Below, in pieces: positions 7,963-17,455 of a DNA stretch of 64,000 bases (within the stretch, counting starts at the first letter, position 1; every line of letters begins with the position of its first letter). This stretch comes from an uncultured Alistipes sp. (GTDB taxonomy: Bacteria > Bacteroidota > Bacteroidia > Bacteroidales > Rikenellaceae): the NCBI GenBank assembly GCA_938014215.1, contig CALLRW010000007.1:62001-126000 (forward strand), read 5' to 3'. The translations under genes were made by a program, and so were the position numbers. The notes under the pieces are model-generated. The model searched no databases and was not told the DNA's origin. It saw only the letters and a list, made by a program, of their open reading frames with translations.

Positions 7963-8577
7963 CTACTTCTCAATCGTTAAATAAGCACCTTTGGCTCCCG
8001 GAATCGAACCCTTCACGAGGATCAGGTTGCTCTCGGGAATAACTTTCAAAACTTTCAGGTTCAGAACCTTGACCTGCTCGCCGCCCATCTGGCCGGGGAG
8101 ACGCTTGCCCTTGAATACGCGCGAAGGGTAAGACGATGCACCCAGCGAACCGGGCTTGCGCTGACGGTTGTGCTGGCCGTGAGTCTGGCCGCCGACGCCG
8201 CCGAAGCCGTGACGTTTCACAACGCCCTGGAAGCCTTTACCTTTCGAGATCCCGGTCACGTCGACCCAGTCTTCCTCGGTGAAGAGGTCTACGGTCAGCG
8301 TGTCGCCGAGTGCCACTTCGGGCATCCCCTTGAACTCTGCCAACTTGCGCTTCGGGGTCGTGCCGGCTTTCTTGAAGTGACCTAACAAACTGCTGGTGGT
8401 GTGCTTTTCACTTTTCTCGTCATAGGCAATCTGAACCGCCTCGTAGGAGTCCTTCTCGACGGTTTTGATTTGCGTAACAACGCACGGACCAGCCTCAATG
8501 ACAGTGCATGGTATGTTCTTACCCTCGGCACTGTAAACGGAAGTCATTCCGATTTTCTTTCCAATAAGTCCTGACAT
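7963..8577 (-). CDS. rplC: 50S ribosomal protein L3
   Basis: L3 is an assembly initiator close to the peptidyl-transferase centre. The 204-residue product starts MSGLIGKKIGMTSVY and contains the family signature around KGFQGVVKRHGFGG, followed by QTHGQHNRQRKPGS. It is separated from rpsJ by 247 bp, a long gap for this position. Confidence 0.97.
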   Translation of the reverse strand: MSGLIGKKIGMTSVYSAEGKNIPCTVIEAGPCVVTQIKTVEKDSYEAVQIAYDEKSEKHTTSSLLGHFKKAGTTPKRKLAEFKGMPEVALGDTLTVDLFTEEDWVDVTGISKGKGFQGVVKRHGFGGVGGQTHGQHNRQRKPGSLGASSYPSRVFKGKRLPGQMGGEQVKVLNLKVLKVIPESNLILVKGSIPGAKGAYLTIEK

Positions 8578-8824
8578 TTGTTGTCAATTGTTTGTTATAA
8601 ATGTGTAAAGTGAAGTTCAGTCCGGGCCACTCGCTCCTTGCGGATTTTCCCGAGCTCCTCCGCACGACCTCATTGCCATGCGGAGGCTCAGGGAGTGGCT
8701 TTGCGGGAGGCGGTGATTCGGTTGCCCACGTCGGGATCGGATTCTTTTTTCCGTCGCCCGGCCTGGATCCGCCCGTCTCACTACGCCGCGTGGAAAGGGT
8801 TCACCTCTCCTCCCCGCCGGGGGA

Positions 8825-9130
8825 TCAGACCTTGATCTCGACCTCGACGCCCGAAGGAAGTTCGAGCTTCATCAGTGCGTCGATCGTCTTGGGCGTCGAC
8901 GAGTAGATGTCGAGAATCCGCTTGAAGGTGCAGAGCTGGAACTGCTCGCGGGCTTTCTTGTTGACGAAAGTCGAGCGGTTGACCGTAAAAATCTGTTTGT
9001 GCGTGGGGAGGGGCACCGGGCCGCTGACAACGGCGCCCGTGCTCTTCACGGTCTTAACGATCTTTTCGGCCGACTTGTCGACCAGATTGTGATCGAACGA
9101 CTTTAACTTGATTCTAATCTTCTGGTTCAT
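8825..9130 (-). CDS. rpsJ: 30S ribosomal protein S10 / antitermination factor NusE
   Basis: S10 is in the 30S head and, as NusE, links ribosomes to RNA polymerase through NusB/NusG. The 101-residue protein has IRIKLKSFDHNLVDKSAEKI at the start and SGPVPLPTHKQIFTVNRS in the middle. It follows fusA by 9 bp; tuf is absent between them, as is usual in Bacteroidales. Confidence 0.97.
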   Translation of the reverse strand: MNQKIRIKLKSFDHNLVDKSAEKIVKTVKSTGAVVSGPVPLPTHKQIFTVNRSTFVNKKAREQFQLCTFKRILDIYSSTPKTIDALMKLELPSGVEVEIKV

Positions 9131-9139
9131 ATCGTTTGC

Positions 9140-11254
9140 TTATTCTATATCCTTACGTTTACCGCTTGCTTTCTCGATGATCTCCTTGGCGAGGCTTGCG
9201 GGTACCTCCTCGAAGTGCGAGAACTCCATCGACGAAGTTGCACGACCCGACGAGATGGTACGCAGAACGGTTACATAACCGAACATCTCTGCCAGAGGCA
9301 CCTTGGCCTTCACCACGCGGGCCGTACCCTTGGTCTCCATGCCGGTGATCTGACCGCGACGCTTGTTCAGGTCGCCGATGATGTCACCCATGTTCTCCTC
9401 GGGAGTTACGACCTCGACCGACATCACGGGCTCGAGGATCACCGAACCGGCCTTCGGAGCGGCAGCACGGTAACCGTTGCGGGCAGCGATTTCGAACGAC
9501 AACTGGTCGGAGTCGACGGGGTGGAACGAACCATCAAGCAGCGTCACCTTCATCGAGTCCATCGGATAGCCGGCGAGAGCACCGTTGGCCATGGCCGACT
9601 CGAAGCCCTTCTGAACCGAGGGGATGAACTCCTTCGGGATGTTACCGCCCTTAACCTGATCGACGAACTCCAGACCCATCTTGCCTTCGCTGGCGGGACC
9701 GATTTCGAAGATGATGTCGGCGAACTTACCGCGACCACCGGTCTGCTTCTTGAAGACCTCACGGTGCTGGATCGTCTTCGTAAGAGCCTCCTTGTAGTTA
9801 ACCTGCGGAGCGCCCTGGTTGATCTCGACGCCGAACTCACGGCGCAGACGGTCGACGATGATATCGAGGTGGAGCTCACCCATACCGCTGATCACCGTCT
9901 GACCCGAATCCTCGTCGGTGTGAACCGTGAAGGTGGGGTCCTCTTCGGCCAGCTTCGCAAGGGCGATGCCCAGCTTGTCGAGGTCCTTCTGGGTCTTGGG
10001 CTCTACGGCCAGACCGATCACCGGCTCGGGGAAGGTCATCTGCTCGAGTACGATCGGAGCGTCCTCGGCGCAGAGGGTATCACCCGTGCGGATCTCCTTG
10101 AAACCTACGGCTGCGCAGATATCGCCGGCGCTGACGCTCTCCAGCGGGTTCTGCTTGTTGGCGTGCATCTGATAGAGACGGCTGATACGCTCACGTTTGC
10201 CGCTGCGCGAGTTGTAGACGTACGAACCGGCATCGAGTTTACCCGAGTATACGCGTACGAAGGCCAGACGACCTACGAACGGGTCGGTAGCGATCTTGAA
10301 GGCCAGACCGCAGAAGGGCTCGTCCTCCGAAGCGTGACGCACCTCTTCCTGATCGGTCTTGGGGTTGATACCGTGTACGGGGGGCACATCCAGCGGCGAG
10401 GGCAGGAAGGCCATCACGTAGTCGAGCAGCTTCTGCACGCCCTTGTTGTGGAACGACGAACCGCAGAGCATCGGCACGAGCTGCATCGAGATCGTAGCCT
10501 TGCGGATAGCGGCCAGAAGTTCGTCGGGAGTGATCGAATCGGGATCCTCGAAGAACTTCTCCATCAGCGCGTCGTCGGTCGAAGCGACCTCCTCGATGAG
10601 CTTGGCGCGCCACTCGGCGGCCTCGGCCTTCATCGACTCCGGAATCTCGCGGATCTCGAAGTTGTCGCGCACGGTCTTGTCGTCGAAGTAGTAGATGGCG
10701 TTATTATAAATAAGGTCTACCAGACCCTCGAACTTGTCCTCGGCACCGATGGGGAGGACAACCGGGAGAGCCGTAGCACCGAAGTGCTCCTTGATCTGTG
10801 CGCAGACCGAAAGGAAGTCGGCACCCGTACGGTCCATCTTGTTGACGTAGCCGATACGCGGAACGTGATACTTGTCGGCCTGGTGCCATACGGTCTCCGA
10901 CTGGGGCTCCACGCCGCCGACGGCGCAGAACGTGGCGATGGCGCCGTCCAGCACACGCAGCGAACGCTCCACCTCGACGGTGAAGTCAACGTGTCCCGGG
11001 GTATCGATCAGGTTGATCTGATACTGGTGGTCCTTGTAGTGCCAGAAGGCCGTCGTAGAGGCCGAGGTGATGGTGATACCGCGCTCCTGCTCCTGGACCA
11101 TCCAGTCCATGGTAGCGCCGCCCTCGTGCACCTCGCCGATCTTGTGGGTCTTACCCGTGTAGAAAAGGATTCGCTCGGACGTGGTGGTCTTACCGGCATC
11201 GATGTGGGCCATGATACCGATATTACGCGTATAATGTAAGTCTCTGGTTGCCAT
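9140..11254 (-). CDS. fusA: Translation elongation factor G
   Basis: EF-G is the GTPase that drives ribosomal translocation and helps recycling. The 704-residue length is standard. Visible GTPase motifs are AHIDAGKTTT (about residues 16-25), DTPGHVDF and NKMD. Domain IV, with GGRGKFADIIFE, and the C-terminal domain, with GYVTVLRTISSGRATSSMEF, follow. It is 15 bp after rpsG in the str part of the cluster. Confidence 0.98.
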   Translation of the reverse strand: MATRDLHYTRNIGIMAHIDAGKTTTSERILFYTGKTHKIGEVHEGGATMDWMVQEQERGITITSASTTAFWHYKDHQYQINLIDTPGHVDFTVEVERSLRVLDGAIATFCAVGGVEPQSETVWHQADKYHVPRIGYVNKMDRTGADFLSVCAQIKEHFGATALPVVLPIGAEDKFEGLVDLIYNNAIYYFDDKTVRDNFEIREIPESMKAEAAEWRAKLIEEVASTDDALMEKFFEDPDSITPDELLAAIRKATISMQLVPMLCGSSFHNKGVQKLLDYVMAFLPSPLDVPPVHGINPKTDQEEVRHASEDEPFCGLAFKIATDPFVGRLAFVRVYSGKLDAGSYVYNSRSGKRERISRLYQMHANKQNPLESVSAGDICAAVGFKEIRTGDTLCAEDAPIVLEQMTFPEPVIGLAVEPKTQKDLDKLGIALAKLAEEDPTFTVHTDEDSGQTVISGMGELHLDIIVDRLRREFGVEINQGAPQVNYKEALTKTIQHREVFKKQTGGRGKFADIIFEIGPASEGKMGLEFVDQVKGGNIPKEFIPSVQKGFESAMANGALAGYPMDSMKVTLLDGSFHPVDSDQLSFEIAARNGYRAAAPKAGSVILEPVMSVEVVTPEENMGDIIGDLNKRRGQITGMETKGTARVVKAKVPLAEMFGYVTVLRTISSGRATSSMEFSHFEEVPASLAKEIIEKASGKRKDIE

Positions 11255-11269
11255 TTCTGAGTTCTGTGT

Positions 11270-11746
11270 TTAGAATCTGAAGTGAGCGAATGCCTTGTTG
11301 GCCTCTGCCATGCGGTGCATCTCCTCCTTGCGTTTGTAGGCGGCACCCTGCTGGTTGTAGGCGTCCATGATTTCAGCTGCGAGCTTATCAGCCATGGTCT
11401 TGCCGGCGCGCTTGCGGGAATAGAGGACAAGGTTTTTCATGGAAATAGAAATCTTGCGCTCCGGACGAACCTCCATAGGAACCTGGAACGTTGCGCCACC
11501 GATACGCTTCGATTTCACTTCGACTTGGGGCGTGATGTTCTCCAGGGCCTGTTTCCAGATTTCCAGCGGAGATTTATCAGCATCCTTCATCTTCTTGCCG
11601 ACGATTTCGAGCGAGTCGTAGAAAATCGTGTAGGCAATACTCTTCTTACCATCCAGCATGAGGTTGTTCACGAAACGGGTCACGGCCACGTCTCCGAACT
11701 TCGGATCCGGAAGTAGAATTCGCTTTCTTGGCTTAGCTTTTCTCAT
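11270..11746 (-). CDS. rpsG: 30S ribosomal protein S7
   Basis: S7 nucleates assembly of the 30S head and contacts E-site tRNA. The 158-residue sequence has RKRILLPDPKFGDVAVTRFV and the conserved GGATFQVPMEVRPER. The gene lies 52 bp downstream of rpsL. Confidence 0.98.
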   Translation of the reverse strand: MRKAKPRKRILLPDPKFGDVAVTRFVNNLMLDGKKSIAYTIFYDSLEIVGKKMKDADKSPLEIWKQALENITPQVEVKSKRIGGATFQVPMEVRPERKISISMKNLVLYSRKRAGKTMADKLAAEIMDAYNQQGAAYKRKEEMHRMAEANKAFAHFRF

Positions 11747-11798
11747 TGCTATTGTTGTTGTCTAAAAAATGTTACTCAAGTGAGAGTTCGGGGGTTGA

Positions 11799-12179
11799 TT
11801 ACTTGCCTGCCTTGGGGCGCTTGGCACCGTACTTCGAGCGACGCTGGCGACGACCGTCCACGCCGGCCGAGTCGAGGGCGCCACGTACGAGGTGATAACG
11901 AACACCGGGGAGATCCTTCACACGTCCGCCACGGACCAGAACGATCGAGTGTTCCTGGAGGTTGTGGCCCTCTCCGGGGATGTAGGCATTGACCTCCTTG
12001 CCGTTGGTCAGACGCACACGAGCCACCTTACGCATAGCCGAGTTAGGCTTCTTGGGGGTCGTGGTGTACACACGCGTGCAGACGCCACGGCGCTGGGGAC
12101 AAGCGGCCAGTGCGGGGGACTTGGATTTGTCCTCCAGCGTCAGACGGCCGTTTCTCACTAACTGTTGAATAGTTGGCAT
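11799..12179 (-). CDS. rpsL: 30S ribosomal protein S12
   Basis: S12 monitors decoding at the A site. The 126-residue protein has the conserved CPQRRGVCTRVYTTTPKKPN and GEGHNLQEHSIVLVRGGRVK segments. Both lysines where streptomycin-resistance changes usually occur keep the sensitive form. It is the first gene of the 12-kb cluster, directly behind a consensus promoter. Confidence 0.98.
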   Translation of the reverse strand: MPTIQQLVRNGRLTLEDKSKSPALAACPQRRGVCTRVYTTTPKKPNSAMRKVARVRLTNGKEVNAYIPGEGHNLQEHSIVLVRGGRVKDLPGVRYHLVRGALDSAGVDGRRQRRSKYGAKRPKAGK

Positions 12180-12236
12180 TGTAAAAACTGTCCTTTAATG
12201 GTTAAAAAATCTATTTCCATTGTCCAAAATGGACTG

Positions 12237-12265
12237 CAAAGGTACGCATTTTTTTGGAAATACAA
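12237..12265 (-). promoter_or_regulatory. Promoter of the rpsL-...-rpsN cluster
   Basis: On the minus strand TTG (12263-12265) is followed after 18 bp by TACCTTTG (12237-12244), close to the Bacteroidota sigma-ABfr consensus. Initiation near 12230 gives a leader of about 50 nt. That leader contains a small TCCATT/AATGGA inverted repeat. Confidence 0.65.
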
Positions 12266-13033
12266 TATATAAGCCCATCTTTTTTCGCCTTTTTTCAGGA
12301 TTTTGCGCCTTCCTCGATTCTTTTTGCTGATCGTTTTTCAGAAACTATTTTCGACAGCTTATAATAAAAATTGCAATATACTATCGATCAACAATTTACG
12401 CGACGATGGTCTATTCGGACGGCAAAGGTGCCAGAATCACCGCCCGGGGAGCCCGCAGAGACGCGTGCAAAAGCCCGAAGTTCTACGCCGACCGACGCCC
12501 GTAACCCCCTATTGCGACGGGGGTTTGCACCGCACCCCGGACCGCCGCCCCGCTGCAAAAATCCGTATGCGGAACGACCCTCCGCAACCCGCCTCGCAAA
12601 CGATCCGCACAATCCGTTCCCGGAGGGGAGCCGAATGCTGCCGCCAACCTCTTCCGAAGGAGTGGAGTCCGCGGGATGACCGGGGCTTCCGAAGGGGTGG
12701 AGTCTGCGGAACGGACGGGGCTTCCGAACATCCGCCGTCAACCTCTCCCGAAGACAGCGCCGGCGGAGCAGACAGACCCTTCGGACATTCCCTGCCACCC
12801 CCGCGAAAATACCGCCTGCGGGACAAGCCCGCCTTCCGAACATCCGCCGTCCTCGGGGAAAATAACACATGCAGGGCCGACAGGCTTCCCGAACATCCGC
12901 AGCCCCGCAGAAGAGCGACGCAGCGGACCGTCGGCCGTCCGCCGCAGCTACGATCGCACGGCCCCGGAAACGACGGAGATCCCACCCGCGCGTAAAGAAT
13001 GGTCGAAAAGGGTTCAATCTGAAAAACTTTTCG
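12266..13033. other. Long non-coding divergent region between rpsL and leuS with repeats
   Basis: No supportable gene is present. The first 150 bp are AT-rich. From about 12420 to 12990 the sequence turns GC-rich, with tandem and dispersed short repeats: two 35-bp units at 12651-12685 and 12686-12720, and three copies of a TTCCGAACATCCGC-like word near 12722, 12835 and 12887. Open frames on both strands are low-complexity Pro/Arg/Ser-rich products of the repeats. Confidence 0.7.
12651..12720. repeat. Two tandem 35-bp units upstream of leuS
   Basis: Each unit starts CTTCCGAAGG and ends CGGGG. The two copies differ at a handful of positions, and a third partial copy begins at 12721. This is the clearest part of the repeat-rich region between rpsL and leuS. 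Confidence 0.75.
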
Positions 13034-13041
13034 TATTTTTG
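13034..13041 (+). promoter_or_regulatory. -7 element for leuS
   Basis: TATTTTTG fits TAnnTTTG and lies 31 bp before the leuS ATG. No good -33 TTTG is present, only a TTC at 13013-13015, 18 bp upstream. Confidence 0.45.
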
Positions 13042-13072
13042 CGGGAAAATCGACAATCAATCAATACACGAT

Positions 13073-15829
13073 ATGGAGTACAATTTCAAGGAGATCGAGC
13101 CGAAATGGCAACAGCGTTGGCGCGAGCGGAAGACCTACAAGGTCGAGATCGACCCCACGCGACCGAAATTCTACGTGCTGGACATGTTCCCCTACCCGTC
13201 GGGAGCGGGACTTCACGTCGGCCACCCGCTGGGCTATATCGCCTCGGACATCTACTCACGCTATAAACGGCTCAAGGGCTTCAACGTCCTCCACCCGATG
13301 GGCTACGACGCCTTCGGACTGCCGGCCGAGCAGTATGCCATCCAGACGGGCCAGCACCCGGCCGTCACCACCGAGAAGAACATCGCCCGCTATCGCGAAC
13401 AGCTCGACAAGATCGGCTTCTCGTTCGACTGGGACCGCGAGGTGCGCACGTGCGACCCCTCCTACTACAAGTGGACGCAGTGGGCCTTCCTCGAGATGTT
13501 CTCCCACTACTACGACAACCGCCGCCGGCAGGCCCGCCCGATCGAGGAGCTCGTGGCCGCCTTCGCCACGTCGGGCACCGAAGGGATCGACGCCGCCTCG
13601 ACGCAGGAGCTGCACTTCACGGCCCAGGAGTGGAACGCCTGGGACGAGAAGCGCCGCGAACAGGTGCTGCAGAACTACCGCCTGGCCTTCCGGGCCGACA
13701 CGATGGTCAACTGGTGTCCGAAACTGGGCACGGTGCTGGCCAACGACGAGGTGCACGACGGGCTCTCGGTGCGCGGCGGATACCCGGTCGAGCAGAAGCG
13801 CATGAAGCAGTGGCTGCTGCGTGTGACGGCCTACGCCCAGCGGATGCTCGACGGGCTCGACAAGCTCCAGTGGAGCGACTCGCTCAAGGAGATCCAGCGC
13901 AACTGGATCGGCCGCTCGGAGGGTGCCCAGGTCTTCTTCGACATCCAGGGTTCGGACCGCAAGCTCGAGATCTTCACGACGCGTCCCGATACGATCTTCG
14001 GCGTGACGTTCATGGTGATCGCCCCCGAGCACGAATGGGTCGGCGAGCTGACCACGCCGGAGAACCGCGCCGCCGTCGAGGCCTACATCGAGGAGACGAA
14101 GAAGCGTTCGGAGCGTGACCGCATCGCCGACACGAAACGCGTGAGCGGCGTGGCGACGGGTTCGTACGCCATCAACCCCTTCTCGGGACGGGCCATCCCG
14201 ATCTACATCTCGGACTACGTGCTGGCCGGCTACGGAACGGGCGCCATCATGGCCGTTCCGGCCCACGACTCGCGCGACTGGGCCTTCGCCCGCCACTTCG
14301 GCCTGGAGATCATCCCGGTGGTCGAGGGGGGCGACGTCGAGAAGGAGTCCTACGACGCCAAGTCGGGACGGATGATCAACTCGGACTTCCTCAACGGTAT
14401 GGATGTCAAGGAGGCCATCCAGCGAATGTTCGCCGAGGTCGAGCGCCGCGGACGCGGCAAGCGGCTGGTGAACTACCGCCTGCGCGACGCCATCTTCTCG
14501 CGCCAGCGCTACTGGGGCGAGCCCTTCCCGATCTACTACAAGGACGATACGGCCTACCCGCTGCCGATGGACAAGCTGCCGCTCGAGCTCCCGCCGATCG
14601 AGAACTTCGGCCCCACGGAGCAGGGCGAACCGCCGCTGGCCCGCGTCAAGGGGTGGCAGACCCCCGAGGGTTACCCCTACGAGCTGTCGACCATGCCGGG
14701 CTTCGCCGGATCGTCGGCCTACTACCTGCGCTACATGGATCCCCACAACGACCGGGCGCTCGTCGGCAAGGAGGCCGATGAGTACTGGCGCAACGTCGAC
14801 CTCTATGTCGGCGGCATCGAACACGCCACGGGACACCTGATGTACTCGCGTTTCTGGAACATGTTCCTCTACGACCTGGGCTACGTCTGCGAGGAGGAGC
14901 CCTTCCGAAAGCTCGTCAACCAGGGCATGATCCAGGGCCGTTCGAACTTCGTCTACCGTGTCGTCGGGACCAACAAGTTCGTCTCGCTCGGGCTGCGCGA
15001 CCAGTACGAGACACAGGAGATCCACGTCGACGTGAACATCGTCCGCAACGACCTGCTCGACCTCGACGCCTTCCGGGCCTGGCGTCCGGAGTTCCGCGAC
15101 GCGGAGTTCATCCTCGAGGACGGCAAGTATGTCTGCGGCTGGGCCATCGAGAAGATGTCGAAGTCGATGTTCAACGTCGTCAACCCCGACTACATCGTCG
15201 AGACCTACGGTGCCGACACGCTGCGCATGTACGAGATGTTCCTCGGGCCGCTCGAGCAGTCGAAACCCTGGGATACGAACGGCATCGACGGCGTCCACAA
15301 GTTCCTGCGCCGCTTCTGGCGACTCTTCTTCGACCGCGACGGCAAGTTCTGCGTCACGGACGAGAAGGCCACCGAAAAGGAGCTGCGCACGCTCCACAAG
15401 ACGATCAAGAAGGTGACCGAGGATATCGAGAACTTCTCGTTCAACACCTCGGTGGCCGCCTTCATGATCTGCCTCAACGAGCTGGGCGACTGCTCGAAGC
15501 GCGAGATCCTCGAGCCGCTGGTGGTGCTGATCGCCCCCTTCGCGCCGCACATCGCCGAAGAGCTGTGGGAGGCACTGGGCAAGAGCGGTTCGGTCTGCGA
15601 CGCACGGTACCCGGTCTACGACGAGAAGCACCTCGTGCAGAGCTCGTTCGAATACCCCGTATCGGTCAACGGCAAGCTGCGCTTCAAGAAGGAGTACGCC
15701 ACGTCGATGACGCCGGCGGAGATTCAGGCCGACGTCGTCACGGCTCCCGAGGCCCAGAAGTGGATCGAGGGCAAGACCCCGAAGAAGGTGATCGTCGTCC
15801 CGGGCAAGATCATCAACATCGTCATCTGA
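13073..15829 (+). CDS. leuS: Leucyl-tRNA synthetase
   Basis: This class I synthetase charges tRNA-Leu and edits mischarged products. The start at 13073 (MEYNFKEIEPKWQQRW) is the family start and gives 918 residues; a longer in-frame extension upstream is repeat-derived. The ATP-binding HIGH-type motif reads HVGH (residues 48-51), in FPYPSGAGLHVGHPLGY. The editing domain has TTRPDTIFG and GYGTGAIMAVPAHDSRD, and KMSKS is at residues 694-698. An insertion around NRRRQARPIEELVAAFATSG is also found in other Bacteroidales LeuRS. Hairpin terminator follows. Confidence 0.97.
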   Translation: MEYNFKEIEPKWQQRWRERKTYKVEIDPTRPKFYVLDMFPYPSGAGLHVGHPLGYIASDIYSRYKRLKGFNVLHPMGYDAFGLPAEQYAIQTGQHPAVTTEKNIARYREQLDKIGFSFDWDREVRTCDPSYYKWTQWAFLEMFSHYYDNRRRQARPIEELVAAFATSGTEGIDAASTQELHFTAQEWNAWDEKRREQVLQNYRLAFRADTMVNWCPKLGTVLANDEVHDGLSVRGGYPVEQKRMKQWLLRVTAYAQRMLDGLDKLQWSDSLKEIQRNWIGRSEGAQVFFDIQGSDRKLEIFTTRPDTIFGVTFMVIAPEHEWVGELTTPENRAAVEAYIEETKKRSERDRIADTKRVSGVATGSYAINPFSGRAIPIYISDYVLAGYGTGAIMAVPAHDSRDWAFARHFGLEIIPVVEGGDVEKESYDAKSGRMINSDFLNGMDVKEAIQRMFAEVERRGRGKRLVNYRLRDAIFSRQRYWGEPFPIYYKDDTAYPLPMDKLPLELPPIENFGPTEQGEPPLARVKGWQTPEGYPYELSTMPGFAGSSAYYLRYMDPHNDRALVGKEADEYWRNVDLYVGGIEHATGHLMYSRFWNMFLYDLGYVCEEEPFRKLVNQGMIQGRSNFVYRVVGTNKFVSLGLRDQYETQEIHVDVNIVRNDLLDLDAFRAWRPEFRDAEFILEDGKYVCGWAIEKMSKSMFNVVNPDYIVETYGADTLRMYEMFLGPLEQSKPWDTNGIDGVHKFLRRFWRLFFDRDGKFCVTDEKATEKELRTLHKTIKKVTEDIENFSFNTSVAAFMICLNELGDCSKREILEPLVVLIAPFAPHIAEELWEALGKSGSVCDARYPVYDEKHLVQSSFEYPVSVNGKLRFKKEYATSMTPAEIQADVVTAPEAQKWIEGKTPKKVIVVPGKIINIVI

Positions 15830-15839
15830 TCCCGAGGGC

Positions 15840-16015
15840 GGCGGTGCACGGCAGGATCCGAAGGAGAGGACCAAAGAGAAATCCGAAGGGGAGGCCCAAA
15901 GGGTGATCCAGCCGAAGGAGAGGCTCAAAGGAGTGACCCGAGGAGGAATCCAGAGGGATCCGGAGAAGAGATCCGTCCGAAGGAGAGACCCGAAGAAAAA
16001 TCCGGAGGAGAGGCC
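15840..16015. repeat. Purine-rich degenerate repeats after leuS
   Basis: Variants of ATCCGAAGGAGAGG followed by a CCAAAG-like spacer recur several times in this non-coding stretch. The plus strand is strongly purine-biased. Units are too diverged to define a strict period. Confidence 0.55.
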
Positions 16016-16060
16016 TGAATGCCCCGCCGACCACCGCCGATCCGGCCATTTGCCAACCTG

Positions 16061-16092
16061 AAAGAGTTCCCGGTCCGCCGGGGACTCTTTCC
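16061..16092 (+). terminator. Intrinsic terminator of leuS
   Basis: AAAGAGTTCCCGG and CCGGGGACTCTTT form a 13-bp stem (one G-U pair) around a 4-nt loop. Only a short T run follows. It also precedes the next gene by 16 bp. Confidence 0.65.
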
Positions 16093-16107
16093 CATATACG
16101 AAAAACC

Positions 16108-16989
16108 ATGAAACAGACCCTAACACTCATCCTGACACTCCTGTTCGCAACCGCCGGCGCCGCTTCGGCCCAGGAGTATGGACAGGCCGCGACGATCCGC
16201 ATCTGGGACAACACCTCGGCCCCCCACAGCAACGGCATCATCACCCCCGAAGCGGAGCCGGAACCCTACCGGCTGGCCAACACCTCGACAGCCGAACTCT
16301 ACCTCTACCCGGCCGACACGTCGCAGACCGGACAAACGGGGATCGGCGTGGTGATCTGCCCGGGCGGCGGTTACGCACGGCTGGCCATCGACCACGAAGG
16401 GTTCCAGATGGCACAGTGGCTGGCCGCGAACGGCATCACGGCCGCCGTACTGAAATACCGCATGCCGAACGGTCATCCGGAGGTGCCGCTCGAGGATGCC
16501 GAACAGGCGCTGCGGCTGCTGCGGGGCGATGTGCCCGGAGCCGAGGGCTTCACCTGCCCGACGGTCGGCATCATGGGCTTCTCGGCCGGAGGTCATCTGG
16601 CGGCCTATGTCTCGACGCTGGGAGCCGTGCGTCCCGACTTCTCGCTGCTCTTCTATCCGGTCATCACCGCGCACCCGGGGCATCAGGGGTCGTTCGACAA
16701 CCTCATCGGCCACGCGAACCGCACGGCAGAGACCGATGCCCGCTATTCGCTCGAACGCCAGGTGACCGACCAGACACCGCCGGCGCTGCTGCTGTTGTCG
16801 GACGACGACACGGCGGTTCCCCCCGTGAGCAGCACGCGCTACTACAACGCCCTGAAGGAGCACGGCATCCGGGCCTCGATGCACATCTACCCGACGGGCG
16901 GCCACGGCTGGGGTTTTCGAGACAATTTCCGTTATAAGTCCCAGTGGCAGCAGGCTGTGCTCGACTGGCTGACGACATTCCGCAAGTAG
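16108..16989 (+). CDS. Exported alpha/beta hydrolase (BD-FAE / acetyl-esterase-like)
   Basis: The 293-residue protein has a signal peptide (about residues 1-21, ending AASAQ) and an alpha/beta-hydrolase fold. The oxyanion region is ICPGGGYARLA. The nucleophile elbow is GFSAGG with Ser159. The likely acid is Asp234 in SDDDTAVPP, and the base is His266 in GGHGWGF. This layout fits the BD-FAE/axeA-like esterases that remove acetyl or similar groups from plant polysaccharides; the actual substrate is not shown by the sequence. No polysaccharide-utilisation genes lie beside it. It stands alone between the leuS terminator and a repeat-rich region. Confidence 0.8.
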   Translation: MKQTLTLILTLLFATAGAASAQEYGQAATIRIWDNTSAPHSNGIITPEAEPEPYRLANTSTAELYLYPADTSQTGQTGIGVVICPGGGYARLAIDHEGFQMAQWLAANGITAAVLKYRMPNGHPEVPLEDAEQALRLLRGDVPGAEGFTCPTVGIMGFSAGGHLAAYVSTLGAVRPDFSLLFYPVITAHPGHQGSFDNLIGHANRTAETDARYSLERQVTDQTPPALLLLSDDDTAVPPVSSTRYYNALKEHGIRASMHIYPTGGHGWGFRDNFRYKSQWQQAVLDWLTTFRK

Positions 16990-17044
16990 CCGCCCCGGCA
17001 CAACGGACCGCCGGACAAGCGGCACAACAGATCTTACTCCGGGT

Positions 17045-17210
17045 CACGGAACCGGCAGCAGACCGGCAGCAAAACTGGCCTCACCCCGAGCCACGGAACC
17101 GGCAGCAGACCGGCAGCAAAACTGGCCTCACCCCGAGCCACGGAACCGGCAGCAGACCGGCAGCAAAACTGGCCTCACCCCGAGCCACGGAACCGGCAGC
17201 AGACCGGCAG
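17045..17210. repeat. 47-bp perfect minisatellite
   Basis: Three identical 47-bp copies (17045-17091, 17092-17138, 17139-17185), each starting CACGGAACCGGCAGCAGACC, are followed by a 25-bp partial copy (17186-17210). There are no unique spacers, so this is not a CRISPR array. Perfect identity suggests recent expansion and possible copy-number variation. It lies in non-coding DNA after the hydrolase gene. Confidence 0.95.
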
Positions 17211-17455
17211 ATGACAGGACAGACTGCCCGACGAACCGCGGGGTTCACCGCAGAACAGACGGCGGACGGGAATCTTCCCACGGAAGGAAGGGTCCTGTCA
17301 GCCGCCGTTGTTTTCAGCCCGAAGGTTTGCCGTTTCCCGATTATTGCGTATCTTTGTCCATACGACACGAACCATCCATTTCTGCCCATGAGATAACCCC
17401 CAACCAGACAGACGGCGTCATGTGCGCAAGACATAACTAAGCGGAACTTTCATTC

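Noticed and set aside
12303..13060. Overlapping open frames on both strands upstream of leuS
   Set aside because: They translate the short repeats into Arg/Pro/Ser-rich sequence, start at arbitrary points and have no recognisable domain.
13256..16126. Very long open frame on the strand opposite leuS (and similar ones opposite fusA, arg genes, menA-xseA, topA)
   Set aside because: These frames mirror the codon structure of the real genes in GC-rich DNA, lack family motifs and span several genes.
17045..17210. Possible CRISPR array
   Set aside because: The 47-bp copies are directly adjacent with no unique spacers, and no cas genes are present.
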